From the NCBI GenBank assembly GCA_910574455.1, contig CAJSYZ010000007.1, positions 5,823,974 to 5,887,973 on the forward strand: a stretch of DNA of 64,000 bases, in the 5' to 3' direction. A program made the translations under genes and the position numbers. Below, in pieces: positions 45,096-55,535 of this stretch; positions within the stretch are counted from its first letter, which is position 1, and every line of letters starts with the position of its first letter. Source of the DNA: Trichaptum fuscoviolaceum (taxonomy: Eukaryota; Basidiomycota; Agaricomycetes; Hymenochaetales; Trichaptaceae). The notes beneath the pieces were generated by a model. That model did no database searches, was not told the DNA's origin, and saw nothing but the letters and a program-made list of their open reading frames with translations.

Positions 45096-47441
45096 CTAGT
45101 CCAATGAGCAGATAGATATGTGGTCGGTGTGCTGCTCCTGAAACACCTCACGCTGCCGCATTAGTTCCTCCCTACGGTCCTTGTCGGTGAGAAGTTGGTC
45201 ACCATATCCATCATCTATCGGTTCAGGCTCTGTTCCTCGATCTGGCGGTGCATTGCTGTCCTCGTGCACGACAACCTCTGATCCCGCCCGATTTTCTCCA
45301 TGTCCTGCGTAGCTTGGCTCTTCTGGAATGAGCGAGACTTCCTGCTCGTTAACGAATCGCTTCGCTCCAATCTCTGAGCCGGTCTCTGGCATCGCCGCTG
45401 CACTGTGAGTGTTGTGCGAATCACTGTCCACGGAATTTCCTCCTGTGCAACGTACCTCCGGTCTGAGAAGCGAAGAAACATCTTGCTCCCCGTCACCCGT
45501 AGATGCAATGTCCTCGGAAGATGGGCAAGACACGAACGTCCGGTACTTCGTTTTGCCCAGGGCAGATTTGTGCGGAATCTTGATCCGCATCGGCATGTTC
45601 GCATCCGTGGCTATGTTCCACGTATCTGACCTTCCTGCGTCCAGAGAGACAGTGGCGATGGGCACAGTGGGTGCTATAGCTTCTTCCGGGAGCTCGAAGA
45701 GACGTTCCAGGCAGCCGGTTGTGTCCCAGTCCCAATCAAGGTTTGAGCGGAGGTATATACCCCATTCATGCCGCTTATGACATATACCCTTGTAGTCCAC
45801 CCAGTCCCGTTCATCTCTTCGCGCTTCTAAGAACTCTCTTGTTGCGTCGTTCTCGGGTACATGTACGCGCTGCGCTTGACTGTGCGTATATTCATCATTA
45901 CATTGCTTCTTCACTAAAGAAATATTTGTTAGATCTTTTGCTCTAGTCGAGAGAAAATCATAACAAGACCTTTTAGTTCCTCTATGTAATCTGGTATGGT
46001 AATGCTGTCCCTGACTTCACGCTCCAGCTCATTGAGAGACTTCAAGAGGCGTTGAGTTTTAGGTATTGAAGCCCTAATGAGATTGTCGACAATGGTCGGA
46101 CGACCGCCAGAGCGTCGTACACTTCTTGGTAGTATTTTATCATCGAGTAGTTCGTGTTTACTCAGCCAGCTTGATGTTGCAGGTAGAAGAGCTGTAAATA
46201 CTGGGTAGCTATAATAGAATATATGTATATCAGAGCAGAAAAAAGGACTAGTTTAAGACGCACTGCATTAACAAACCGTCTAATGCAAGTCTATTCTGCA
46301 AGAGTCGTGGTGTACAGCTACCTGCTGTGGTAAGAGAACTCCCGACAAAGATAAACAAAACTGAATCAAGCCAACGTACGAATGTTGAGAGTACTAGGTG
46401 GTAAAATTGCTGTGTTTGTCTCCCGCACTTAACTCGAGTGGGCTCATAATATATGAAAGGGATGAAACGGGCAATGAAAAGAGTGAAAAAGTAGACTACC
46501 TCCGTCATATAGTATCCGGCCCTCCAAGCATTGCATACTATTTTTGTTAAATGAAAGAATGATGCGTCGGAGATAATAGCAAAGGCATCACTGTTGGAGA
46601 TGCTATAACGTTAAATAAATAAAATAACTTCAGATTCAAATATATGACATACCGCCAAGACCGTACAAGCTTCAGTATTATCCCTTTCCATGAAGAAGAA
46701 GTATGATTATACCGAGACTGATAATCCAAAGGGCCTGGACGAGCCCATGTGCTTATTGTAACCAGGAACAGATAGCACTTCCTCTCCCGTTTCTTGTTAT
46801 CAATATGAGATAGAGTCAGCTTCACATTGGGGTGGCCAACTCGATTTTGAACATGATAGTAAAGGCTGTGTAAGGAACTGTCGGTTGGACATAAGCGAAT
46901 AAGAACCGAAAGGGCTGCTGAACACCGGATAAGTGAAGTAGATCTAGAAAATTACTCAATATTAATTGCTTTAAATAGGATAGGAATGTGCTCACTGTGT
47001 CTGAACTAGACAGTTCAGTCCAGCGACGTATACGGACTTCAAGTCGGCATGATCTTTTTCGGAGCTAGTGAGGAAGAGAGCGGGAAGACGTTCATGGAGA
47101 TTGTTCCCTTTGATGTACTGAAAGATCCTTCCCGGAGAAAGAAGCGGCATTGCAATACGAAATGCTAATTTTTCGATTTTCCTCCCGACAGGTTGATAGA
47201 AATACTTATCTACGGTCCACCCAGCTCCTCGATTGTCGTCCGTCGTCGCTGTCGTCGATGTTGAGCTCGCCGAGCTCGAATCGTCCTCGTTCTCATCAGA
47301 TACGCTAGATATCCCGTGTTGATCCAAGACGGAAGCGAACGGGCCGAAGTCATCAATGATATACTTGCTATCTCTGTTATAATCTTTATGGAGTATTGTT
47401 TTCTTGGAAAATCGGGTGAGAATCTCGAAGACTTCAGGCAT
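45096..47441 (-). CDS. Family X copy E, intact, five exons, 710 aa (divergent)
   Basis: Unrecognised protein, the most divergent complete copy. Exons: 47441-46996, 46943-46653, 46602-46264, 46208-45970, 45913-45096; 2133 nt, no stop. All four introns are GT-AG; intron 4 uses GTCTTG, not the GC donor of B, C and D. The start MPEVFEILTRF was chosen by match to the fragment at 12244. Blocks: SSSASSTSTTATTDDN, AGWTVDKYFYQPVGRK and FQYIKGNNLHER in exon 1; RERKCYLFLVTI in exon 2; VVYFFTLFIARFIPFIYY and LLMQC in exon 3; SLNELEREVRDS in exon 4; WGIYLRSNLDWDWDT, VPIATVSLDAG and the end HISICSLD in exon 5. Retention of every block in a diverged copy argues for protein-level selection. Confidence 0.75.
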
Positions 47442-48213
47442 GGTGATGCAGAGAGCGGAAGAAGTGATTAGAGGTCGCAGCTGTAGTTTGAGGAGTTGAC
47501 AGAAAATAAGAGATATGGGCGGACTTTGAACTAGCACTCAGACCTTTGAATATCCTGCAGCCAGCGCTAATCAAAGTAAGCTGTCATTGCAGGACACGAG
47601 GAGATTTTAGCTTCCCAGTTCATGCAATGCCATCAGTGGTTGCCATCAGGTACTATCGTCCGGGTTGAGACACTCATCCTGGCTCAGACTAGGGATTGAG
47701 TCTATTTATTTCAGGCCAAGACATTATCAGCTGCGGTCCTCACTGCAATTACCCGGTTACTTGGTTAATTTGCGGTTGGCAGACATTGTAGAGAGGCTCA
47801 TACCTTTTATCGAGTGCAAGGTAGCCACATGCAAGTCTGGCGCCAGTTTAAAAACCTTTAAGGACAGGTGAAACCAACCTACAAACGACAATCGGAGCTC
47901 TTCCACGAGAGTTCCTAGTCATGGCGAAGCCCAATTGACATCTGTTAATGTTAGTGTGCACTGTGGTCAATGCCAAGGAACATGTCGTAGGTCCAGTTCA
48001 CATCAGTAGCCGGAGTTTTAAATTTTTGATTTCCGATTGAACACATCTCCGATTTATCGATGTCGCTTGATTGCCAACCTCGTAACTTATTTTTTCAACC
48101 ATACAATCTCCTTCATAATATCATAGAGACTATCCTCCTATGAAACAGGCACAATCCGATACAAGTTTAACACCTGCACGTGCTATAACATTGGCAAAGT
48201 TTAAGGGCTGAAT
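47442..48213. other. X copy E upstream region and ASCC1-like upstream remnant
   Basis: No gene. From about 48010 (CCGGAGTTTTAAATTTTTGA, TTTCCGATTGAACACATCTC) it resembles the upstream region of ASCC1-like copies, which continues on the far side of the element at 48214-48890. Confidence 0.4.
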
Positions 48214-48890
48214 CACCAGTACCAGCAGCTCCAGTTTTACCAAAGCCACTAACTACTGCAAAGACGTGGAGTAATTTTACGCAGTAAATATTCCGTGAAG
48301 TAACTTAGAGAAGCAATAATAAATAATTAAAAGTGAACGAGGACGAGATTCGAACACACGACCCGCGTCAGAATAAGAATTACCATAAAGAGAAGCCGCG
48401 CTCAAGTCAACTAGACTACTGAGGCTTATACTACCTTGCTGCACTTAGTAATTATATACAGTTCCAACGGGGCGCAGCCCCGCAAGGAGTTAGGGTTATT
48501 GTTAGGGTTATTGTTAGGGTTATTTAAGGGTTAGTGGGGGGTTTGGGGGGCTCTGCCCCCCATAGTTAGGAGTTAGGGTTTGGGTAAGGGTTAGGGTAGA
48601 TAGGTAGTTAGGGTTGTTAGGCTTAGTGTTGAGGATATATATAATCCCCCTTAGTGTTGTGGTTAATATGTCGAATTAGAATGTTTCCGGTTTAGGCTTT
48701 TATAGAGTCGTAAGTTCGAGTCACGTTTGTGTTGTTCACTTATATTTTGTATTTGTTACCACGCTATTTGGTATTACCACATTGTATTACTTGTGTATTA
48801 TTTCTACGTGGAATAATTACTGCTTTGATTTACCCCACGTCTTTGCAGTAGTTACTGGACTTGGTAATACTGGATTGGCTGGTACGCCTC
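48214..48890. mobile_element. 677-bp inverted-repeat element (MITE-like) with tRNA-like ends
   Basis: Diverged terminal inverted repeats: the left CCAGTTTTACCAAAGCCACT and AACTACTGCAAAGACGTGG pair with the reverse complement of the right end (CCAGTATTACCAAGTCCAGT, AACTACTGCAAAGACGTGG). GCTGAAT flanks it on both sides (48207-48213, 48891-48897), a likely 7-bp target duplication. Inside each arm is AAGTGAAC followed by a tRNA B-box-like GATTCGAAC or GACTCGAAC. The left arm, read on the minus strand, also has an A-box-like TAGTCTAGTTGA. No ORF. It lies in the upstream part of an ASCC1-like remnant. Confidence 0.65.
48485..48620. repeat. Telomere-like GTTAGGG repeats and hairpins inside the element
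   Basis: GTTAGGGTTATT occurs three times in tandem from about 48490, followed by more scattered TTAGGG units up to 48620. Two strong hairpins are present: GGGGC-GCA-GCCCC and GGGGGGC-TCT-GCCCCCC. TTAGGG is the usual fungal telomere unit, but this block is internal to a transposon-like element and degenerate. Confidence 0.7.
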
Positions 48891-49100
48891 GCTGAATATC
48901 ACAGTTACAGCTACAGTCCTACCGTTCTCTCTGGCCAATCTTTGTTCAACGTCGTCTGCATTCTGAACAGTCCTCTCAGTCCCTATCGCATACTTTCCGT
49001 TCATCCTGAGACACAAGAATCTACTCAATGACGATGAAATGGCCATTTCTGGTCCTGACGAGAATAGAAAGCTGAGAGCAATCTACGGTGCGTGCCTCCA
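48891..49100 (+). pseudogene. ASCC1-like remnant, copy 13
   Basis: Short pieces only: the upstream signature (TTCAACGTCGTCTGCATTCT), exon 2 (ACAGTCCTCTCAGTCCCTATC) and the end of exon 3 (SGPDENRKLRAIYG, followed by a GTGCGTGC donor). The middle of exon 3 and all of exon 4 are gone. Confidence 0.5.
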
Positions 49101-49254
49101 ATCTCATCAGGAAAAAAGCAAAAAAGTGCCAGCAGATTTCAGCCTACACAGCGTAATATAACCAGTGTTATCTTAATATAGTAATATATGGGTGGTGCAA
49201 GGGTCCTGGGAAGATTCCAGCACCCTTACAAGGTCCTGTAATCATTACAGGACG

Positions 49255-50110
49255 TTACAAGTGCGTCAGCCTTCTGCCGGCCCCCATGTAACCGGTATTA
49301 TATAGCGCTGTCTGAGCCAGCTTGTCCCCGCCACGAATGAGCTTGCAAAGCAAGTGGAATGTATTGCATACAGTAAACAAGATGTCCGTACTTACTAGTA
49401 ACATCTTGTCAAAAGTCAAGGTAGAGAAACTCGCGAGATCCGGCTCTGTCAAAGATTCAGGGAGAAGCATACAGCCGTTCATGTGTTTAGTCATGACTCG
49501 GAGGCGTCTTGTCTTCCGTAGCACCTTAGAGATTGGCGGACAAGACTTCTGTGTTGCAAGTGTACACCAGTTTGCCTGATGGGTCCATGATATACAAAGG
49601 CTCATCAACGACTATACCTTCGTCGTACCCTACAACAATCAAGTCCCCTGTGGTCGGATGGTGATGCGTGCGCGTTCAAGAGCGTAGCTCAAGGCATTTT
49701 CCAGACGGTACTGGAGATCCAGATCTTAATCGTACCATCCTCCGAACCAAGGGCAGACTAATAGGGTGGAATACGGCAAACAAGACGCTGTTGGAGTATC
49801 CCTCAATCGTTTGTACACAGTTTTTGCTAAGGTACCCCAAGAGTTTGATTGTTCGGTCGTCACCACTTGTGACAAGATATGGCTTGTCTGCACCGGGATC
49901 AAAGTCGACGTAGTTTATGCCGCTGTTCTCGTGTGCCTCGAGGATGAAATACAGCATTGAGGAACTGAGCAACTACATCTTCACGTACAACCAAGACACA
50001 ATGAGGCGAAGGTGTTGGTGTCCTTGGGTTGAATACAAGGATGTAGTGCGTGCGTCCTTCGAATATATCGATGCAATCTAAGAGCCTGGAGAGTCGAGAC
50101 GCATTGATGT
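49255..50110 (-). pseudogene. Coatomer beta-prime (COPB2/Sec27-like) fragment 2
   Basis: Minus strand: a damaged IFEGRTHYI piece at about 50090-50060, then LEAHENSGINYVDFDPG, DKPYLVTSGDDRTIKLLGYL, SKNCVQTIEGYSNSVLFAV and FHPISLP, the WD40 repeats of the coatomer beta-prime N-terminal propeller. The frame then changes (RMVRLRSGSPVPSGK stands for EDGTVKIW-type sequence). At 49630-49560 EPLYIMDPSGKLVY and CNTEVLSANL follow, matching the segment after the first propeller. Coatomer coats retrograde Golgi-to-ER vesicles, but this copy has several frame breaks and no start; it is a pseudogene fragment. Confidence 0.75.
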
Positions 50111-51132
50111 ATTTGCTCACAAGGGTCATGTATGTATACTCACTGCAGAGCACCATCTATCTCTTAGAGCTCACTGATGTTCTACCAACCGACCCAAGTC
50201 TCTGTTCCTTTGTCAACGGTGCAGGAGGCGGAGGCATTGGATGACTTTGGGGAACACCACTTGCATTTGCCACTTGCTGTTGCTGCTCCTCGAGTTTAGA
50301 TCAATAGTCTTTCACGTCCTGGACATCGTTGTCCGTCAAGGAATGAGAGTAGGTTTACGGCGGATCATTGTGGCATGTGAAGCCTAAGACAAATCTCTGT
50401 GTGACGAGTCGTTTGACGACCACTTTTACTCGGATGCATGAAAGAAAAAGAAACTGAAGAGGTAGTATATGTAATAATAAACTAAAACAATGTAGAAAAT
50501 AATGAAGGGGATAGGGGCTAATGAAGTTAAGACTGAAAGGAAAAGTAAATAAACAGTGTAAAAGCCCTATGAAAGGCTATAAAAAGGGAAGCGGAAGAGG
50601 TATTGTAAGAGAAATGTTGATGATAGGGCAGAAACGGTTTCGGAAGTGATTTTTTCCGATGATCGAAGGCATAAGATTGGACGATTTGTCATTTGTAATG
50701 CTTACTTGCTGACAATTCGATAATTTTTTCGCGGCCACACATCCCTCTACTACGCTACGCTTCGTGGCGGGGATATACTATAATGTTAGTCTGGCGACGT
50801 CATATAACGTGGCTAAATATTGTTGCACTTGTCTAGTATATCTGTTGGCCTCCCTATATGCTGTACACAACCGCTACATATTAAGATAAGACCCTCGGAA
50901 CCCTGAGCCTGCCCTAAAGGTAGTTACGCAAATTAAAAAATGACGCCCCGAGGGGCCTGCAATGCGCAGGCAAAACCCGAGACCACCTCCATCAGGAAAA
51001 CTACTTTCTGCTGAAAGTGACTTAAGCGTCACTTAAAGGTCCTGAGAGACTGAAGTCTTAAATAAGGCAAGCTTCACTTATTCATGCATGTCCTCCCGGA
51101 GCGGCTTACTGAAATCAGTGATGTTGACTTAA
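50111..51132. other. Unassigned AT-rich stretch upstream of the LINE
   Basis: No gene recognised. A CCCCGAGGGGCCTGC motif at about 50945 resembles CCTAAAGGGCCTGC in the LINE 3' region at 53725, which might mark another element's end. Confidence 0.35.
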
Positions 51133-53400
51133 ATCAGTGCTTCAGTCAGTCAGTCAATCAGCTTCCTCTCCGACCGCACCACCACCCTGTCCTTCGACGA
51201 CTTCACTTCCTCCCCTCAACCAGTCCCCATTGGCGTCCCACAAGGCTCACCCCTCTCCCCCATACTGTACCTCCTCTTTAATTCCGACCTCTTGCAGCTC
51301 CCCGCAAAACCCACCGACCCATCCTCGGGCTTCATTGATGATACGGCCAAGCTAGTTGTCTCAAACTCTGCCGCAACCAATGTGCTCACACTCAACGCGT
51401 ATCTCCAAGACGCGGACTGCTGGGGGGACACAAACGGATCTCGGTACAATTATCAGAAGTTCCAGCTGATTCACTTTTGGGGGCACAAGGCCAAGCCAGC
51501 AACAGCAACAACAGCAGCACTCGACCTTCACTTCCGCTCGCATGTTATCCGACCATCGGCGCACGCAAGGTACCTGGGGGTCATACTGGATGAGAAGCTG
51601 TCCTTCAAATTTCACATTGAACAGGTCCTTGCTCGGGGCACCCGGACACTGGGAGCGGTGGGAAGGCTAAAGGTACCCCATGGCTATATGCGCCAACTTA
51701 TACAGGCCATGGTCCTCCCTCGGGTTGAATACGCCCTGGTAACGTGGTACGAGCCCCTCTCGGAGGGCCCAGGACATCGGACAGGGAACGCAGGGCTCAC
51801 TAAGGCAATGTCCAAATTGCAGAGGAGGGCCGCCAAACTCATTACTGGGGCCTTCAGTATCACAGCCACGGACATGGCGGACTTTCATGCGCACCTTCTA
51901 CCCACCCACATTCGCCTCAAGCTCAGTGTTTTCAAGGCCGCAGTGCGACTGTGCACGCTACCTCCACAACACCCACTACACGCCATGGTGCAGCGATGCC
52001 GGCGACTGGTGAAGAGACACCGCTCTATCCTTCATAAGCTAATGAGTGCCTTCCCGGAGCTACGGGGGTCTGTAGAGACCATAAGGCCCCTACTCGGTAC
52101 GGATTCAGCGTTCCCGGGTCTAACAACCCGTGTAGCGACATCCCGCGCGGCAGCCAAGGATGAAGCAGAAGCAGCAATCGCAGCAGGGTCACTCTGCATC
52201 TTCTCAGATGGGTCGGGTTACAAGGGAGGTGTAGGGGCCACAGCCATAGCCTTCGGGGGGAAACCAAGGGCTTCGTACGAGGACTACGTCGGGAAGTTAG
52301 GCACAGGAACTGGGGCAAAGGACAGGCGGATGGAGGTCAAGGACGGGGTCACCGGGAGACCGGGGACACAGACGCAGGAAGGCGTATTTCTCTCTTCTTT
52401 TTCTTCTTCTTTTCCTTCTCTCAACGAGGCTCACTCTCACTGTAGCTCTAGCAAAGTCTCTTCTCTCTCTTTTCCTTCTTCTCTTTCCTCCTCTCCTTCT
52501 CTTTCTCTGCCGCTTTCACCCACAGGTCATATCTGGTCCCCGGACGTGCGCCGCCTCCACCTTGGGACGGCTCGGGAACACACAGTCTTTGAAGCTGAAG
52601 TGAGTGGTGCGATTCTCGGGCTCGACCTCATCAGGGCCACCCCCCGTGCCACCCGGGCATCGATATTCATCGACTGCCAGGCCGCCATAAGCGCCATCCG
52701 AGCTCCCCGAGCACAACCGGGCCAACATCTCCTCACCATATTCTGGACGGAACTTCAGCGACTTCAGCAGCAACGATCCACTCTAGCCATTACCATCCAC
52801 TGGGTCCCAGGCCACGAGGACATGGAAGCCAATGAGCAGGTCGACGGGGAGGCCAAAATGGCAGCACAGAATACCGGGGCCAACCAAACCGGCCGACTCC
52901 GATACCTTGCCCACAGCCTACCAGCTAGCGCGGCCGCGCTCATAGCGGCTAGGAAAACTCAGGCCTCCCTCGAGTGGAAACAAGAGTGGATCAAGTCCAA
53001 GAGCGCAAAGAAATTGCGGGCTGTCGACTCGAGTGCCCCCTCGCGGGCGGTATGCACTATCTACAAAGACCGAAGCCGGAACGAGTGCGCCATCCTCACA
53101 CAGTTACGCACGGGGCACGCACCTCTGAACGCTCACCTCTTCCGCATCCGCTGCTCTGACTCTCCGCTCTGTTCCAACTGCAAGGTCGCTGAAACGGCCT
53201 CTCACTACCTCTTCAACTGCCGGAAATATGCTAGCCAACACCGCGCACTCCGAACGTCACTCCGCAACAAACCCCTCACTTTACGTTCTGCACTGGGCCC
53301 GGGAGCAAGGGTCGGACCCATACTACGCTTCATCAAAGACTCGGGTCGATTCCCCCACCTGTTCCCGACCACTGAGGTGGAAGACGATACCTTGGGTTGA
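51133..53400 (+). CDS. LINE ORF2 fragment: reverse transcriptase, RNase H, zinc knuckle
   Basis: Open from 51133 to the stop at 53398-53400 (the first ATG is at 51292, but the frame is coding before it). RT motif B is GVPQGSPLSPILY; motif C is GFIDDTAKLV (F-x-D-D form), then YLGVILDEKLSFKFHI. RNase H: Asp in CIFSDGSGYKGG, Glu in TVFEAEVSG, Asp in IFIDCQAAI, and the closing WVPGHEDMEANEQVD, so all four acidic residues are kept. The zinc knuckle is CSNCKVAETASHYLFNC. Between the first Asp and the Glu sits a Ser-rich insertion of about 80 residues (region 52330-52530), unusual for RNase H; it could be an unspliced intron or a low-complexity expansion. Motif A and everything upstream, including the endonuclease, are missing, so the element is dead. 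Confidence 0.8.
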   Translation: MSASVSQSISFLSDRTTTLSFDDFTSSPQPVPIGVPQGSPLSPILYLLFNSDLLQLPAKPTDPSSGFIDDTAKLVVSNSAATNVLTLNAYLQDADCWGDTNGSRYNYQKFQLIHFWGHKAKPATATTAALDLHFRSHVIRPSAHARYLGVILDEKLSFKFHIEQVLARGTRTLGAVGRLKVPHGYMRQLIQAMVLPRVEYALVTWYEPLSEGPGHRTGNAGLTKAMSKLQRRAAKLITGAFSITATDMADFHAHLLPTHIRLKLSVFKAAVRLCTLPPQHPLHAMVQRCRRLVKRHRSILHKLMSAFPELRGSVETIRPLLGTDSAFPGLTTRVATSRAAAKDEAEAAIAAGSLCIFSDGSGYKGGVGATAIAFGGKPRASYEDYVGKLGTGTGAKDRRMEVKDGVTGRPGTQTQEGVFLSSFSSSFPSLNEAHSHCSSSKVSSLSFPSSLSSSPSLSLPLSPTGHIWSPDVRRLHLGTAREHTVFEAEVSGAILGLDLIRATPRATRASIFIDCQAAISAIRAPRAQPGQHLLTIFWTELQRLQQQRSTLAITIHWVPGHEDMEANEQVDGEAKMAAQNTGANQTGRLRYLAHSLPASAAALIAARKTQASLEWKQEWIKSKSAKKLRAVDSSAPSRAVCTIYKDRSRNECAILTQLRTGHAPLNAHLFRIRCSDSPLCSNCKVAETASHYLFNCRKYASQHRALRTSLRNKPLTLRSALGPGARVGPILRFIKDSGRFPHLFPTTEVEDDTLG

Positions 53401-53785
53401 TTTAGGCTTTCTTTATTCCCCGCTTCTTCTCAATTATTCTCCTATTTATTCTCTCTAGAGCGGACCCTCAAGACGGGCCCCCCTCTCTCATGCACAATTG
53501 TAACACCAAAAGCCAACACTTGTACCACCACCCTCCCTCTCTGTAGCTATATGCGCATCCCTCTTCCTCTCAGCGACACTTCGCCTCACAAGAATCCCAC
53601 ACTCAAAATACCCTTTCCGGATCATACCTATCAGAGCTTCTTTATTCTTTAATCCTTTAATTTTCACTCTTCAAGCCTCACACATAGATAAATGGTAGAT
53701 TACATGTATTTAAGTGCGCCATAGGCCCTAAAGGGCCTGCAGTCACTATAATGGAATAAATCAAATCAAATCAAATTAATATAAG
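51133..53785 (+). mobile_element. Non-LTR retrotransposon (LINE), truncated at the 5' end
   Basis: Starts inside the reverse transcriptase domain and ends in a 3' region with the tail AATAAATCAAATCAAATCAA (53755-53777). The element has RT, RNase H and a C-terminal zinc knuckle, a layout found in the Tad1/I/R1 group of LINEs. 5' truncation is the usual result of incomplete reverse transcription. No clear target duplication was found. Confidence 0.8.
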
Positions 53786-53879
53786 TAGGTGATAATATTA
53801 TAAGCAAAAATTAAGTACAATAATAAGTAAACTAAGAACTCGTCGCCCACCTACGAGCGGGCTCGTCGCCGGCTCCCAC
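53401..53879. other. LINE 3' region and short intergenic sequence
   Basis: Contains the LINE 3' untranslated part to about 53777 (GGCCCTAAAGGGCCTGCAG, then the AAATC-rich tail) and about 100 bases of AT-rich sequence. No gene. Confidence 0.5.
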
Positions 53880-55535
53880 CGCCTTTCAGCTTAGGCATCG
53901 GCGGGCGCGGAGGGGGAGGTCGCACGCTTCGCAGCAACACTGTCCGCTGACGCTGACACTTGGCATGGGCGGCGTTGGTGCCGGTTCTGTCTTGATTTGT
54001 GTACGTGCGAGAGAACCTGGTGCGTGAGGGCAGTCTGGAGGGTAGGCGGGACGAGAGGTTGGATCCAGGCGTTGGTGTGGGTGCTGCTGTTGGTGTCGGA
54101 CCTTGAGAGCCAGACCACTGCTGCTGTGTTGTTCGTTGTTGGGCTACACCAGTAGCCTCTTCCTCGTCTTCCTCAGCCTTACGAGTAGCACTATCAGCAG
54201 ACGATCGTCAGAAAGTGCGCAGAAGCATACCGAGGAGGCATAAGGATTTTCATCATCATTGCTATCGTACGCGCCATTCTTCTCAATCTTGCGGACAAGT
54301 TTCTTCGTTTGCTTGCCTGCACCTGTTAACTGCTGTTCTGTTTCCTCGTCTTCATCTGATTCATCTATATAACCCTCTCGTGTCTCATTTGCTGTACAAT
54401 ATTCACGCTTTAGACGTTCCTGGATAGCAGAAAAGAGAGTTGATCAACTGAATATTGAGAGAGAGAAAAAGAACTGAGCAAACCTCAATCTCCTTGGCCT
54501 CATCGTAACGAGTGACCTCAACATCCATCTTCTCTTCATCATCCGCAAACTCCCCCTTATACTCCATCTCATCCAAGCCGCCTTCGCCTCTGTCTCTTTC
54601 TGGTCTCCGGCGGTCATCAACACCCTGTTCATTGTCTTCCTTGAACAGCCCACGCACCCCCGGGTCTACAGTCTACAGTCTCCTCCCCCGGGGCCCAGCG
54701 ACCTGCCACCAATGTCATATACGAGACTCGCGCCCGTTGTCGCACCACCCGCGATCGGCGCAGAGATGCCGTTCGCCGCATACTGCGCGAGCGCAACGAC
54801 CAGCGGTCCATCTCGCGATTCTTCTCCATCCTTGCCATCAGCTTCACTGCCTCCTTGAGGCTCGGCTCAATCTGGTACGTCTCCCGACACTTCTGAACCT
54901 TGTACCACCGGTGCACAGGCACGAGCGTGAACACATGGTCCGCTGCGGGCATGAACAGCGCGTGCGTCTCGCTCTTCGCGGCCTCCTCCGTCCTTCCCAC
55001 CCACACCTGACTGCCCGTCCTGTCCTCCGCGACCCAGGGATACTGTTCCTCTCGACGCTCTGCCGGATGTGCTCGGGCACCAGGAACAGAGACTTCTTCT
55101 GAAACTTGCGTTTCCGCTCGTCAATGTTTTTGTCTTTGACATCCTTCCCTTTCTGCGGGAGCGCCTCGTTGTGGATCGGCCGCTCCTCAGCATCGACCAT
55201 GACTATACGTCCATCTGCACCAATGACGGGCTTCTCATCTACCCCTAACACCGGCTTCATGGGCACCTGCGAGATGTCGCCGCCCACACCCTCACCAGTA
55301 GTGTCACGGCGCAGCTCCTTGTGGTTGAGCTTCACGGGCCGCGCCTACGTACTGATGTCGACCGGTTTCCGCGAGTCGAACTTCATCACGTCGTATCACC
55401 ACCCATGCCTGTCGCAGCTCATCAGCTTGAACTCCTAGTACAGCGCGTCCTTGCCTCTGACAGCCGTGAACGTCGAGGCCAAAATCGACCCGGAGCCACC
55501 TTGATCTCAGACTTCGGCTCGAGCTTCACCAGCCT
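53880..55535 (-). pseudogene. TFIIF alpha subunit (RAP74/Tfg1-like), near full length but broken
   Basis: Minus strand. The N-terminal part reads SILASTFTAVRGKDALY, stop, EFKLMSCDRHGW, stop, YDVMKFDSRKPVDIST, stop, ARPVKLNHKELRRDT: three in-frame stops in a segment of conserved TFIIF alpha sequence. Next come FLVPEHIRQSVE and, after a frameshift at about 55045, QYPWVAEDRTGSQVWVGR, HALFMPAADHVFTLVPVHRW and EAVKLMARMEKNREMDRW. Downstream are the acidic GLDEMEYKGEFADDEE, an intron, LTGAGKQTKKLVRKIEKNGA, YDSNDDENPYASS, and a Ser/Pro-rich part ending near RATSPSAPADA. TFIIF alpha binds RNA polymerase II at initiation; it is essential, so a working copy must exist elsewhere. The C-terminal winged helix is not seen. 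Confidence 0.8.

Noticed and set aside
48330..48430. A tRNA gene on the minus strand
   Set aside because: A- and B-box-like motifs are present, but no acceptor stem pairs and the T stem is poor. A similar motif occurs in the other arm of the element.
48485..48620. Telomere end or internal telomere of a fused chromosome
   Set aside because: The TTAGGG units are few, imperfect and lie inside an element with inverted repeats and a 7-bp flanking duplication.
54512..55102. Plus-strand ORFs of 196 and 110 codons in the TFIIF alpha region
   Set aside because: They are the antisense of the conserved TFIIF alpha sequence on the minus strand.
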